Positions 26,691-36,163 of a stretch of 64,000 nucleotides of DNA are shown piece after piece; position 1 is the first letter of the stretch; every line of letters begins with the position of its first letter. Origin of the DNA: Porphyrobacter sp. SLTP (GTDB lineage: Bacteria > Pseudomonadota > Alphaproteobacteria > Sphingomonadales > Sphingomonadaceae). A model generated the notes under the pieces. The model had not been told where the DNA came from. It searched no databases and saw only the letters and a list, made by a program, of their open reading frames with translations. Location of the stretch: contig NZ_JAAALE010000001.1 in the NCBI RefSeq assembly GCF_009905735.1, forward strand, positions 279,730 through 343,729. The letters are read 5' to 3'. The position numbers were made by a program, and so were the translations under genes.

Positions 26691-29267
26691 ATGAATCTCG
26701 AAAAGTTCACCGATCGGGCCAAGGGCTTCCTGCAAGCCGCGCAAACCGTCGCCATCCGCATGAACCACCAGCGCATCACCCCGCTGCACATTGCCAAGGC
26801 CTTGCTGGAGGATAGCGAAGGCATGGCCGCCGGGCTGATCCAGCGCGCGGGCGGGCAGGCGCCGCTGGCCGTCACCGCGATCGATGTGGGTCTTTCGAAG
26901 GTTCCGGCCGTGACCGGCAGCGGCGCGCAGGCGACGCCGGGGCTGGATAATGATGCCGTGCGGGTCCTCGATCAGGCCGAGCAGCTCGCTGACAAGGCCG
27001 GCGACAGCTACGTCACAGTCGAGCGGATGTTGACCGCGCTCGCCCTGTCGCCAGGTGCCGCAGGGGAGGGCTTGAAGGCCGCAGGCGTCACGCCGCAAGG
27101 CCTCAACACCGCCATCGAGCAGCTGCGCGGCGGCAAGCGCGCGGACAGCGCGAGCGCCGAGAACACCTATGACGCGATGCAGAAATTCGCCCGCGACCTG
27201 ACGCAGGCGGCGCGTGACGGGAAGCTTGATCCGGTGATCGGCCGTGACGAGGAAATCCGCCGCACGATCCAGATTCTCGCCCGTCGCACCAAGAACAACC
27301 CGGCCCTGATCGGCGAACCCGGCACCGGCAAGACCGCGATTGCCGAAGGCCTCGCGCTGCGCATCGCCAATGGCGACGTGCCCGACAGCTTGAAGGGCCG
27401 CACCCTGATGAGCCTCGACATGGGCGCGCTGATCGCTGGCGCGAAGTACCGCGGCGAGTTTGAGGAGCGGCTGAAGTCCGTGCTCGACGAGGTGAAGAAC
27501 GCCGATGGCCAGATCATCCTGTTCATCGATGAGATGCACACCCTGATCGGCGCTGGCGCGTCGGAAGGCTCGATGGATGCCTCGAACCTGCTGAAGCCCG
27601 CCCTGTCGCGCGGCGAACTTCACTGCATCGGTGCGACCACGCTCGACGAGTACCAGAAGTATGTCGAGAAAGACCCTGCGCTTCAGCGGCGGTTCCAGCC
27701 GGTGTTCATCGCCGAGCCGACCGTGGAGGACACGATCTCGATCCTGCGCGGGATCAAGGACAAGTACGAACTGCACCACGGCGTGCGCATCACTGACGGG
27801 GCGATTGTTGCGGCGGCGAAGCTGTCCGACCGCTACATCCAGAACCGCTTCCTCCCCGACAAGGCCATCGACCTGATGGACGAGGCGGCGAGCCGCATCC
27901 GCATGGAGGTGGAGTCCAAGCCCGAGGAGATCGAGGCGCTCGACCGGCGGATCATCCAGCTGAAGATCGAGGAATCGGCGCTCCAGAAGGAAACCGATCA
28001 GAATTCCAAGGACCGCCTCGTCGCGCTGCGCGAGGAACTGGCGAACCTTGAGCAGCAGTCGGCCGAACTCACCACGCGCTGGCAGAACGAGCGCGACAAG
28101 ATCGAAGCCGAAGGCAAGATCAAGGAGCAGCTCGATCACGCCCGGCTTGAGCTGGAACAAGCCCAGCGTGAAGGCGACTTGGCCAAGGCAGGCGAGCTGT
28201 CCTACGGCACGATCCCCGCGCTCGAAAAGCAGCTGGCCGAAGCGCAAGGGCAGGCCGCCAATGCGATGCTGCGCGAGGAGGTGACCGAGGAGGACATCGC
28301 CGGTGTCGTCAGCCGCTGGACCGGCGTGCCGGTCGACAAGATGATGGCGGGCGAGCGCGAAAAGCTGCTGGCGATGGAGAGCATCCTCGGCAAGCGGGTG
28401 ATCGGGCAGTCACAGGCGATCGCTGCTGTCTCCAAGGCGGTGCGCCGTGCGCGGGCGGGCCTGCAAGATCCCGGCCGCCCGCTCGGCAGCTTCCTGTTCC
28501 TCGGCCCCACGGGCGTCGGCAAGACCGAACTGACCAAGGCGCTCGCCGGGTTCCTGTTCGACGATGACAGCGCGATGGTGCGGATCGACATGAGCGAGTT
28601 CATGGAGAAGCACGCCGTCGCCCGCCTGATCGGCGCGCCTCCGGGCTATGTCGGTTACGAGGAAGGCGGGGTGCTGACCGAAGCCGTGCGCCGCCGCCCC
28701 TATCAGGTGGTGCTGTTCGACGAGGTCGAGAAAGCGCATTCCGATGTCTTCAACGTGCTGCTGCAAGTGCTCGACGATGGCCGCCTGACCGACGGGCAGG
28801 GCCGCGTGGTCGACTTTGCCAACACCCTGATCATCCTTACGTCGAACCTCGGTAGCCAATATCTCGCCAACCTGCCCGACGGCGCGGAGCCCGCGACGGT
28901 CGAGAAGGATGTGATGGACGTGGTGCGCGGGCATTTCCGGCCCGAGTTCCTCAACCGTCTTGATGAGATCATCCTGTTCCACCGTCTTGCGCAGGAACAC
29001 ATGGCGCCGATCGTCGAGATTCAGGTGGGCCGGGTGCAGAAGCTGCTCGCCGATCGCAAGATCACGCTCGACCTGACTGATGCCGCGCTGCGCTGGCTCG
29101 GGCGGGTGGGGTATGATCCGGTCTACGGCGCTCGGCCGCTGAAGCGTGCAGTCCAGCGCTACCTGCAAGACCCGCTCGCCGAGATGCTGCTCGAAGGAAA
29201 ATTGCCCGATGGCGCGACGCTGGTGATCGATGAAGGGGATGGTCAACTCAGCATGACGATTCGCTGA
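26691..29267 (+). CDS. clpB: ATP-dependent disaggregase ClpB
   Basis: Hsp100 chaperone that pulls proteins out of aggregates with DnaK in the cytoplasm. The 858-residue product has the Clp N domain (about 1-145, [15 protein letters not shown]), a first AAA module with Walker A GEPGTGKT near residue 209, the coiled-coil middle domain (about 405-530) characteristic of ClpB, a second AAA module with GPTGVGKT near residue 606, and the C-terminal domain ending in a short acidic/hydrophilic tail. ATG at 26691 follows GGAGGGG. A sigma-32 type promoter lies just upstream. Confidence 0.97.
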   Translation: MNLEKFTDRAKGFLQAAQTVAIRMNHQRITPLHIAKALLEDSEGMAAGLIQRAGGQAPLAVTAIDVGLSKVPAVTGSGAQATPGLDNDAVRVLDQAEQLADKAGDSYVTVERMLTALALSPGAAGEGLKAAGVTPQGLNTAIEQLRGGKRADSASAENTYDAMQKFARDLTQAARDGKLDPVIGRDEEIRRTIQILARRTKNNPALIGEPGTGKTAIAEGLALRIANGDVPDSLKGRTLMSLDMGALIAGAKYRGEFEERLKSVLDEVKNADGQIILFIDEMHTLIGAGASEGSMDASNLLKPALSRGELHCIGATTLDEYQKYVEKDPALQRRFQPVFIAEPTVEDTISILRGIKDKYELHHGVRITDGAIVAAAKLSDRYIQNRFLPDKAIDLMDEAASRIRMEVESKPEEIEALDRRIIQLKIEESALQKETDQNSKDRLVALREELANLEQQSAELTTRWQNERDKIEAEGKIKEQLDHARLELEQAQREGDLAKAGELSYGTIPALEKQLAEAQGQAANAMLREEVTEEDIAGVVSRWTGVPVDKMMAGEREKLLAMESILGKRVIGQSQAIAAVSKAVRRARAGLQDPGRPLGSFLFLGPTGVGKTELTKALAGFLFDDDSAMVRIDMSEFMEKHAVARLIGAPPGYVGYEEGGVLTEAVRRRPYQVVLFDEVEKAHSDVFNVLLQVLDDGRLTDGQGRVVDFANTLIILTSNLGSQYLANLPDGAEPATVEKDVMDVVRGHFRPEFLNRLDEIILFHRLAQEHMAPIVEIQVGRVQKLLADRKITLDLTDAALRWLGRVGYDPVYGARPLKRAVQRYLQDPLAEMLLEGKLPDGATLVIDEGDGQLSMTIR

Positions 29268-29653
29268 TCTGACGTCGAAAAATCCACTTTCGAGGATTTC
29301 AGGCCAATTCCGGCGACACGCAAGATTGTAAGCATGCTTCGTTCGATTTGATAAGCAAGGCGGTTTGTTGCGTGCAAGCCTGCCAAGCTTTTAATATTCG
29401 CAAAGCCACAATCGAACAATGTTGCGGCGGTTTCGCTGAGCGCCCCCTGAATGTGGGATTAACGCAACACCGCCCGGAAAAGTTCGGGGCGGCGAGCGGG
29501 CGCTTTGACATCATTCCTACGCCATTGCACAAAACGGTCACTGCGGGGACTGAATTGGACAACCTTTGAAGCGCAATCCCACCACATGGGGCAATTATGT
29601 GGTGGGAGCGCCGGGTTGTTGTGACGTCTCCGGTTCGGGCAACTGGAGTGATC
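29268..29653 (+). other. Intergenic leader between clpB and the first TonB-dependent receptor
   Basis: No convincing gene is seen in these 386 bases; the small open frames have no ribosome sites. A weak hairpin (AAATCC/GGATTT, 29282-29301) follows clpB. The last 80 bases hold a perfect 11-bp inverted repeat (29577-29607), listed separately. The rest is relatively AT-rich and probably contains the receptor promoter. Confidence 0.6.
29577..29607 (+). promoter_or_regulatory. Strong hairpin or operator in the receptor leader
   Basis: TCCCACCACAT (29577-29587) and ATGTGGTGGGA (29597-29607) form a perfect 11-bp inverted repeat with a 9-base loop. It ends 46 bases before the receptor ATG. It could be a repressor operator or a 5'-leader stem; there is no T run after it. 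Confidence 0.5.
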
Positions 29654-32600
29654 ATGAAGAAATTTCACAGCAATTCGATCAAGGCTCTGGCCTTTTCCGC
29701 ATCAGCCATCGCGTTTGTGATCGCCGGCCCTGCTTATGCGCAGGCTGCCGATGAGCAGCCGGCCGAAGAAGAGGAGCAGGTCGATGTCACTGCGGGTGAA
29801 GCGGCCCAAGCAGAAGACAAGACCGGCAACATCACCGTCACCGGCTCGCGCATCGTTCGCGACACGTACACCTCGATTTCGCCGCTGCAGGTGCTCACCA
29901 CCGAAAATCAGCAGGCGGTCGGTGCGTTCGACCCGTCACAGATCCTCCAGCGCTCGGAAGCGGCCGCCGGTCAGCAGATCGACGCGACCTTCAACGGCTT
30001 CGTGCTCAACAATGGCCCGGGTTCGCAAACGCTGAACCTGCGCGGCCTTGGTGCTGACCGTACCCTGATCCTCGTCAACGGCCGCCGTCTCGCGCCTGCT
30101 GGCGTGGAAGGCGCGCCGTCCAACCCGTCGATCAACCTGATCCCGGCTTCGCTTGTCGACCGTTACGACATTCTCACGGACGGTGCATCGTCGGTATATG
30201 GTTCGGACGCGGTCGCGGGCGTGGTGAACGTCATTCTGCGCAAGGACTTCGACGGACTGGAAATCCAGGCCAACGGCAACATCAACCCGCAGGGCGCGGG
30301 GGAAGACTACACGGTTTCCGCCGCGTGGGGCTTCAACACCGACCGAGCCGTGTTTGGTGTCGGTCTGGAATACCAGAAGCGCGATCTTGTGCGCTTCGGC
30401 GACCGTGACTTCCTCACGGGTTGCGACGCACACCGTGAAATCGATCAGGACGGCAACATTCGCACGCTCGGCATTCGTGACAGCGCGCTCGTTCGCCGCA
30501 ACTCGGGTGGTCGGATCACCGTTCGCGACAGCGATTGTAAGGTCGGTTCGCTGTCGGGCCGTATCTTCATTGACGCGACCCGTGTGGGCTCGGTTTACTA
30601 CAAGCCGGGCGCCGGTAACGTGATCGCCGACTTCTCGGAAAACACCGGCCTTGGTAACCGCGAAGTCGACTTCAATGGTGACGGCATCCGTGATGTCGAC
30701 TTCCAGGATTACAACAACAACTCGAACAACAACCCCGAGACGCTCGATACGACCTTCATCTCGGGGCAGGAGCTGTTCAACGGCTTCGCCTATGGTGAAT
30801 ACACCTTCGAAGGCGAGGCCAACATTACGCCGTTCTTCGAAGCGCAGTTCACCCGTGCGGAAATTTCGGCCCCGAACCAGTTCCAGGCGCAGATTTTCCC
30901 GTTCGTGCCTGACCTTAACCCGTTCAACCCGTGCAACATCGACACCAACCCGAACGGCCAAGACTGCCGCGCGGCGGACAACGCCTTCCAGCGCCGTCTC
31001 AACCCGGCGGTGTTCAATGGTGCGACTCGTCCGCTTTCGACCGGCTTCTCGCTGCCCGTTTCGCCGATCATCTCGATCCGTGGGGACCGCAACAACAACG
31101 AAGTTACGCAGGAGCAATACCGCGGTGTGATCGGTGTGCGCGGTGACCTGCCCTTCATCGGTTCGAGCTGGAGCTTTGAAGTCGCCGGTACCTACTCGCG
31201 GTCGGTCGGCGTCTCGACCCGCAACGGTATTCGCGAAGACCGCCTCGCCCTTGCGCTCGGTCTTGACCCCACCGCCGACTATGACGGCGATGGCATCAGC
31301 GATAACAACGGCGACGGCGTTGCTGACGACTACAATGACGCAATTTCCATCTTCGGCGCCTTCGGCGATCCGCAGTGGATCGGCGTCTGCAACACGGCTG
31401 GCCTCGCCAACCCCGGTCAAGCCGCTTCCGACCTCACGGAAGGCTGTGTCCCGGTGAACCTGTTCGCCCCCAGCCTGCTCAACACCTTCGTCGGTGATTT
31501 TGCCACGGAGGCCGAGCGGAATTACCTGTTCGATCAGCGTCGCTTCGACACGACCTATGAACAAACCATGCTCTCGGCCTACGTGACCGGCGACCTGTTC
31601 GAACTGCCTGCGGGCCCGGTCGGCGTGGTGCTCGGCGGCGAATGGCGCGAGGACAAGATCCAGTCGGATCCGAATGTCGCCGCCGCCAACGGTCTGTACT
31701 TCGCCTTCTTCGCCGATAGCGGTGCGGCCGGCTCCAAGTGGATCCGCGAACTCTACGGCGAAATCGAAGCGCCGCTGATGGCTGGCGAAACTCTGGTCGA
31801 GGAACTGACGGTCAAAGCGGCCGGCCGTCTCACTGACGAAGAGTTTTATGGCACCAACGGCACCTTCTCGGTGGGTGCAGGCTGGCGTCCGGTGTCGCCG
31901 CTGTTGATCAAGTTCAACTACGGCACGTCGTTCCGTGCACCGAACCTGCGTGAGAACTTCCTACTGGCACAGTCGGGCTTCTTGACGCTGTTCGATCCCT
32001 GCGCGGTTCCTGCAGCGGCATTCGACCCGGCGCTGGGCTATGTTGCGGGCAACGAAACCCGTGAACCGCAGGTGCTGGCAAACTGCCGCCGTGAAGGACG
32101 TGATCCGACCCGCGTCGGTATCGATTCGCAGGGCTTGAACACCCAGTCGAACTCGGGCGTCGAAGTCACCTCGGGTGGTTCGCTTGACATTGATCCGGAA
32201 ACCTCGCGCTCGATCACGACCGGTTTCGCGTTCGAAGAAGACTGGGCGAGCGGGTTCGAATTCTCGTTCAACTTCAACTACTACGACATCAAGTTGAAGC
32301 AGTCGATCATCGAGCCGAGTGCGCAGTTCATCATCAACGATTGCTACAATCGCGACGATAACACGCGCAGTCCGTTCTGCGACCGGATCAGCGCCTCGAC
32401 GGTTGAACGGCGTCTCGTTTCGGACGTGTTCTCGGGCTTCCTCAACCTCGATCAGGAGTCGGTGCGCGGGATCGATTTGAACGCGAACTTCGGCTATCCG
32501 GTGACAATCGGTGAGCAGGAGATCGACCTGTCGCTCAACCTGACCGCCAACCACCTCATCGAACGTTCGAGCACGTTCACCAACGACAATGGTGACATCG

Positions 32601-33094
32601 ACACAGAAGACTTCGCCGGTGAATTCGGCTTCCCGAGCTGGATCGGCCGTGCGACCTTCAACATCGGCTTGGATGATTTCACCTTCACCTGGCAGACCCG
32701 CTACATCGGGTCGGTGGCGCAGGATCCGATTGGTGTGGACCCGTTCTCGGATGCCTTTAGCTTTGGCGAGAACAACACGCCTACGCCGGGCGTCTTCGGT
32801 GACACCTGCCTCGGCGGTGGGTCGCGCACCGGGACGACGCCGAACAACGTGGTTCCGGGTGACGGCATCCTGTGCCGTGACGTTGGCTTCACGGGCGAAT
32901 ACTTCGAGCATGCCGCGTCCATTCGTTGGGACAACGGCGATCTGCGCATCATCGCCGGTGTGACCAACCTGTTTGACCGCGATCCGCCGCTGGTGGACGG
33001 CAGCGAAGTGCTGTCGATCGCCAACGCTGCGATCGGTAACGGCTACAACCTCGACGGCCGCGAATTCTTCGCTCAGCTGCTGTATCGCTTCTGA
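29654..33094 (+). CDS. TonB-dependent receptor with calcium-loop-like inserts
   Basis: Outer-membrane active importer driven by TonB. The 1146-residue product has a signal peptide (ALAFSASAIAFVIAGPAYAQ), an acidic linker, a plug domain (GNITVTGSRIVRDTYTSISP, then LNLRGLGADRTLILVNGRR, DRYDILTDGASSVYGSDAVA) and a barrel ending in FAQLLYRF. Two extracellular-type regions contain Asp/Gly/Asn-rich loops like calcium-binding DxDGDG motifs (about residue 340, DFNGDGIRDVD; about 538-556, DYDGDGISDNNGDGVADDYN). ATG at 29654 follows GGAG. An S9 peptidase follows after a strong terminator, a pairing that suggests peptide uptake. The substrate is not known. Confidence 0.92.
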   Translation: MKKFHSNSIKALAFSASAIAFVIAGPAYAQAADEQPAEEEEQVDVTAGEAAQAEDKTGNITVTGSRIVRDTYTSISPLQVLTTENQQAVGAFDPSQILQRSEAAAGQQIDATFNGFVLNNGPGSQTLNLRGLGADRTLILVNGRRLAPAGVEGAPSNPSINLIPASLVDRYDILTDGASSVYGSDAVAGVVNVILRKDFDGLEIQANGNINPQGAGEDYTVSAAWGFNTDRAVFGVGLEYQKRDLVRFGDRDFLTGCDAHREIDQDGNIRTLGIRDSALVRRNSGGRITVRDSDCKVGSLSGRIFIDATRVGSVYYKPGAGNVIADFSENTGLGNREVDFNGDGIRDVDFQDYNNNSNNNPETLDTTFISGQELFNGFAYGEYTFEGEANITPFFEAQFTRAEISAPNQFQAQIFPFVPDLNPFNPCNIDTNPNGQDCRAADNAFQRRLNPAVFNGATRPLSTGFSLPVSPIISIRGDRNNNEVTQEQYRGVIGVRGDLPFIGSSWSFEVAGTYSRSVGVSTRNGIREDRLALALGLDPTADYDGDGISDNNGDGVADDYNDAISIFGAFGDPQWIGVCNTAGLANPGQAASDLTEGCVPVNLFAPSLLNTFVGDFATEAERNYLFDQRRFDTTYEQTMLSAYVTGDLFELPAGPVGVVLGGEWREDKIQSDPNVAAANGLYFAFFADSGAAGSKWIRELYGEIEAPLMAGETLVEELTVKAAGRLTDEEFYGTNGTFSVGAGWRPVSPLLIKFNYGTSFRAPNLRENFLLAQSGFLTLFDPCAVPAAAFDPALGYVAGNETREPQVLANCRREGRDPTRVGIDSQGLNTQSNSGVEVTSGGSLDIDPETSRSITTGFAFEEDWASGFEFSFNFNYYDIKLKQSIIEPSAQFIINDCYNRDDNTRSPFCDRISASTVERRLVSDVFSGFLNLDQESVRGIDLNANFGYPVTIGEQEIDLSLNLTANHLIERSSTFTNDNGDIDTEDFAGEFGFPSWIGRATFNIGLDDFTFTWQTRYIGSVAQDPIGVDPFSDAFSFGENNTPTPGVFGDTCLGGGSRTGTTPNNVVPGDGILCRDVGFTGEYFEHAASIRWDNGDLRIIAGVTNLFDRDPPLVDGSEVLSIANAAIGNGYNLDGREFFAQLLYRF

Positions 33095-33119
33095 TCGACG
33101 AATGACTTGAATGACTACG

Positions 33120-33160
33120 AAAATGCGGCCTCTCGGCACTTGTCGAGAGGTCGCATTTTT
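33120..33160 (+). terminator. Rho-independent terminator after the first receptor
   Basis: AAAATGCGGCCTCTCG (33120-33135) pairs with CGAGAGGTCGCATTTT (33144-33159) with one mismatch and runs into a T stretch (ATTTTTCGTTT). Confidence 0.85.
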
Positions 33161-33258
33161 CGTTTAATGGCAGGCGTTCATCCGGCGTTGTCCCTTGGCG
33201 TCCGAAAGTTTGCCTCACCTGTTCGGTTCAACAATCTGTCCCCGAGAAAGAACTGATT

Positions 33259-35253
33259 ATGAAACTCGTCAAAGCCACGCTCGCCGCCGCCCTGATCGGC
33301 GTTACCGCTGTTGGTCTTGTTACCGCCATGCCTTCGCCGACGCAGGCGCAAGGCGCGATACCGATCGATGTCTGGGCGCTGCGCGATGTCGTCAACGCCG
33401 TACAGATTTCGCCGGACGGCAAGCACCTGCTTGTTCACAAGGTCGAAGGTCGCGAAACCGACTATATCCTCGAAATCTATCGCACCGATGATCTGTCGAA
33501 GCCGCTGCGCCGCCTGAACGCCGATCCGATGGAAATCATTGCGGCACAGTGGGTCAGCAATGATGTCATTTTCGGCACCGCGTGGCAGGTCAATCGCAAA
33601 ACGGTGAAGGGCCCTGAAGAAGATGTCCGCGATTACAAGACCTACTCCTACAGTCTTGAATCCAATAAGTTCACCAGTGTCGATGGTAACTTCGGCATCG
33701 TCAGCCTGCTACCTAAAGAACCCGACCACGTTCTGGTCAGCACCGGAGCCACGGTTGGTGATGGCACCGGGGTCGATCCCTTGGCCGCCTTCCGCCCGCG
33801 CTCTTATTACAGGTTCAACCTGAAGACCGGCGCGCGCGAGCTGGTACTGCGGGGTGGGGGCAAGTTCCCGGTGGTTGACCGCTGGGACAGCGATGGCAAC
33901 CCCCGCTTCACGCAGGTGCAGGATCGTGAATCCGGAACCGTGGCATCCTATTATCGCTTGCCGGGTGACAGCGAGTGGAAGAAGTTTCAGGAATTCGATC
34001 TGAACGATCCCAAGAACCTTTACCGCATTCTTGGCGGATTCCAGGGGATTGCTGGCTTTGACCCGGACAACCCGAACATCGGTTACCTAATCGATAATCA
34101 AGACGGGGAAGATAAGGCGGCGCTTTACGAATTCGACTTCACCACCGGCAAGGTCGGCAAGAAGCTATTTCAGGCTGAAGATGCCGACGTGATGGATATC
34201 CAGCTCCACTCGATCCCGGGTAACGACAAACTGGTGGCCGCCCGATATTCGGGCCGGATCCTGGAACGCCACTGGTTTGATGAAGAGGAAAAGGCTCTTC
34301 ACGAGGCTTTGGAAAAGCAGATCCCGCACGCCTACCAAATCAACATTTCCAGCCGTTCGATTGACGGCAAATCGATGATTGTCAGCAACCGCGGCCCTCA
34401 CGATCCGGGTTCATTCTGGTTGGTCAAGGATGGCAAGCTGGCCAAGTTGGGGAGCCGCAATCCGCTCATTAATCCTGACCAATTGGCGGATGTTGAGTAT
34501 ATTCGTTACAAGGCGCGCGATGGCAGAGTAATCCCGGCTTATGTCACCAAGCCCAAGGGCACCGGGCCCTTCCCACTGATCGTTTTGCCCCACGGCGGCC
34601 CGCAGGTGAACGAAATTATCACCTATGACGAGTGGGGCCAGCTGCTCGCCAATGCCGGTTACATGGTGCTTCAGCCGCAGTACCGCATGTCTGTCGGCTG
34701 GGGGCAGGACCACTTCGATGCGGCCTATGGCGAACATGGCGGCAAGATGCAGGACGACAAGGACGACGGCGCGCTTTACCTTGTCCAACAGGGCTTGGTC
34801 GATCCCAACCGGATGGCGATGTTTGGCTGGTCTTATGGCGGCTATGCCGCGCTCGTTGCGGCCAGTCGCGATCCGCAGATTTACCAGTGCGTGATTGCCG
34901 GGGCGGCCGTGGCCGACGCTGAAAAACAGTATTTCGGGCGCCGCGATCCCGATCTCAAAGCGCTGGATGAATGGTCAAGACGCCGCGGCACTATCGGGAT
35001 CAACCCGATCAACGAAGTCAGCAAGGTCAATATCCCGGTGCTGATGGTCCACGGTGAGGACGACCGCCGCGTGCTGTATTATCATCTCGTCGACTACAAG
35101 AAGAAGTTCGAGGCTGCTGGCAAAACCGGTGAATTTATCACCCTCGAAGGCGCCGACCACTTCTACAACACGCTGATGTATACCCACCAGCAGCAGTTTT
35201 ACACTAAAATGCTCGATTATCTCGCCAATGACTGCGGTCCTGGCGGCTTGTAA
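33259..35253 (+). CDS. Secreted S9 family prolyl oligopeptidase-type peptidase
   Basis: Serine peptidase of the prolyl oligopeptidase/dipeptidyl peptidase group, probably periplasmic. The 664-residue product has a signal peptide (ATLAAALIGVTAVGLVTAMP), an N-terminal beta-propeller (about 40-390) and a C-terminal alpha/beta hydrolase domain with PHGGPQ (oxyanion region), the nucleophile Ser525 in GWSYGG, the acid in VHGEDDRRV and the histidine in EGADHFY. Gene order suggests it degrades peptides brought in by the preceding receptor. The base use is a little less GC-rich than its neighbours. Its ribosome site (GAGAAAGAA) is modest. Confidence 0.92.
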   Translation: MKLVKATLAAALIGVTAVGLVTAMPSPTQAQGAIPIDVWALRDVVNAVQISPDGKHLLVHKVEGRETDYILEIYRTDDLSKPLRRLNADPMEIIAAQWVSNDVIFGTAWQVNRKTVKGPEEDVRDYKTYSYSLESNKFTSVDGNFGIVSLLPKEPDHVLVSTGATVGDGTGVDPLAAFRPRSYYRFNLKTGARELVLRGGGKFPVVDRWDSDGNPRFTQVQDRESGTVASYYRLPGDSEWKKFQEFDLNDPKNLYRILGGFQGIAGFDPDNPNIGYLIDNQDGEDKAALYEFDFTTGKVGKKLFQAEDADVMDIQLHSIPGNDKLVAARYSGRILERHWFDEEEKALHEALEKQIPHAYQINISSRSIDGKSMIVSNRGPHDPGSFWLVKDGKLAKLGSRNPLINPDQLADVEYIRYKARDGRVIPAYVTKPKGTGPFPLIVLPHGGPQVNEIITYDEWGQLLANAGYMVLQPQYRMSVGWGQDHFDAAYGEHGGKMQDDKDDGALYLVQQGLVDPNRMAMFGWSYGGYAALVAASRDPQIYQCVIAGAAVADAEKQYFGRRDPDLKALDEWSRRRGTIGINPINEVSKVNIPVLMVHGEDDRRVLYYHLVDYKKKFEAAGKTGEFITLEGADHFYNTLMYTHQQQFYTKMLDYLANDCGPGGL

Positions 35254-35278
35254 GGGACGCGCGAAACTTAAAGCGCAG

Positions 35279-35310
35279 GGGGCCCGGGCAGCAATGTCCG
35301 GGCCCTTTGC
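35279..35310 (+). terminator. Terminator after the S9 peptidase
   Basis: GGGCCCGG (35280-35287) pairs with CCGGGCCC (35298-35305) and is followed by TTTGCTATT. It also lies 31 bases past the stop of the opposite gene and could serve both. Confidence 0.7.
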
Positions 35311-35341
35311 TATTGCGAGGCCGCCGGACGGTTGACTGCCA

Positions 35342-35914
35342 TCACATGACGCGGCGGCCCTTGACCCCGATCTGCCCGTTTATGCGGATGAAGTAATAGC
35401 CGAGTGATGCCTTCTTGAAGACCACCTTGTCGCCCGGCATGATCGGGTCGATCTTGCGGGGCGGGCTGTTGATTTCCCAGACCGCACCCTCGGCAGTGGT
35501 GAAGCGCCACGTGCGGGGGCCGGTCTGGCGACCGCTGGCAATTGTCGTCTCGAACAGGTCCGAAAGCGCAGCCTCCTCTTTGGGTTCGGCCTTCAGCATG
35601 TCGATCTCGGGCACGGTGAGGCCAAACAATTGCCGCCGTGTCTTGCGCACCTCCTCCCGATCCACGAGGCGGACTTCGCCCGATTCCACCGCGCCAAGCA
35701 GCGCGCCGACCTTGTCGTCATAGCAGACCGCGCGATCAGACGCGTTCGCGATACTGCGGCAGCCGCGTAGACCGTCGAGCAGGGCGGCAGCCCCCTGGAC
35801 ACCGGGAACCTGTGCAACCACCGCCACGCCGCCCGCCAACAGCAGGGCGAAAGCCGCGCCGCCGCGCACAAGCCGGCGGTTCGCACCCCGACGTTTCTCT
35901 GACTTGCCGATCAT
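35342..35914 (-). CDS. Secreted protein of unknown function, paralogue of 41660-42217
   Basis: The 190-residue product has a basic N-terminus and a hydrophobic segment (AAFALLLAGGVAVVAQ) that acts as signal or anchor. After it comes a short Cys-containing motif (GCRSIANASDRAVCYDDKV), then GEVRLVDREEVRKTRRQLFG, LTVPEI, a beta-rich domain (TWRFTTAEGAVWEI) and the end motif GYYFIRINGQIGVKGRRV. The same order of motifs occurs in the protein at 41660-42217. Both genes sit beside a TonB-dependent receptor. The CYD motif recalls short domains of secretion-linked lipoproteins, but I assign no function. ATG follows AAGGAG. It is divergent from the second receptor. Confidence 0.75.
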   Translation of the reverse strand: MIGKSEKRRGANRRLVRGGAAFALLLAGGVAVVAQVPGVQGAAALLDGLRGCRSIANASDRAVCYDDKVGALLGAVESGEVRLVDREEVRKTRRQLFGLTVPEIDMLKAEPKEEAALSDLFETTIASGRQTGPRTWRFTTAEGAVWEINSPPRKIDPIMPGDKVVFKKASLGYYFIRINGQIGVKGRRVM

Positions 35915-35971
35915 GCGCGAATCTCCTTAGCGACCTTGTGCAGTCCAAGGCACAGCAATGACATCTCTAAT

Positions 35972-35987
35972 CTGCAAACTATTGCAG
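35972..35987. promoter_or_regulatory. Palindromic operator candidate before the second receptor
   Basis: CTGCAA-ACTA-TTGCAG is a perfect 6+6 inverted repeat in the 249-base divergent region between the unknown secreted protein and the receptor. A second inverted repeat, CCACAGT/ACTGTGG (36039-36045 and 36055-36061), holds another CTGCAAGCAA in its loop. The shape suits a LacI- or GntR-type repressor site. Confidence 0.45.
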
Positions 35988-36163
35988 GTACGATACACTG
36001 AACATCCACAGTAATGTAAAGAGACTGTAGCCGTTCTGCCACAGTCTGCAAGCAACTGTGGCTGGCTGGCATCCGGCCAATTGCAGGCGGGAACGCGATT
36101 GTCTTAAGCGCCTATCACTACCACGCGGGCACCTCGTCCGCGTGCAAATAGGGGACCTGCAAA

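Noticed and set aside
29299..29655. A 118-codon minus-strand frame in the leader of the first receptor
   Set aside because: No ribosome site, low-complexity mix of residues, and it covers the likely receptor promoter and the inverted repeat.
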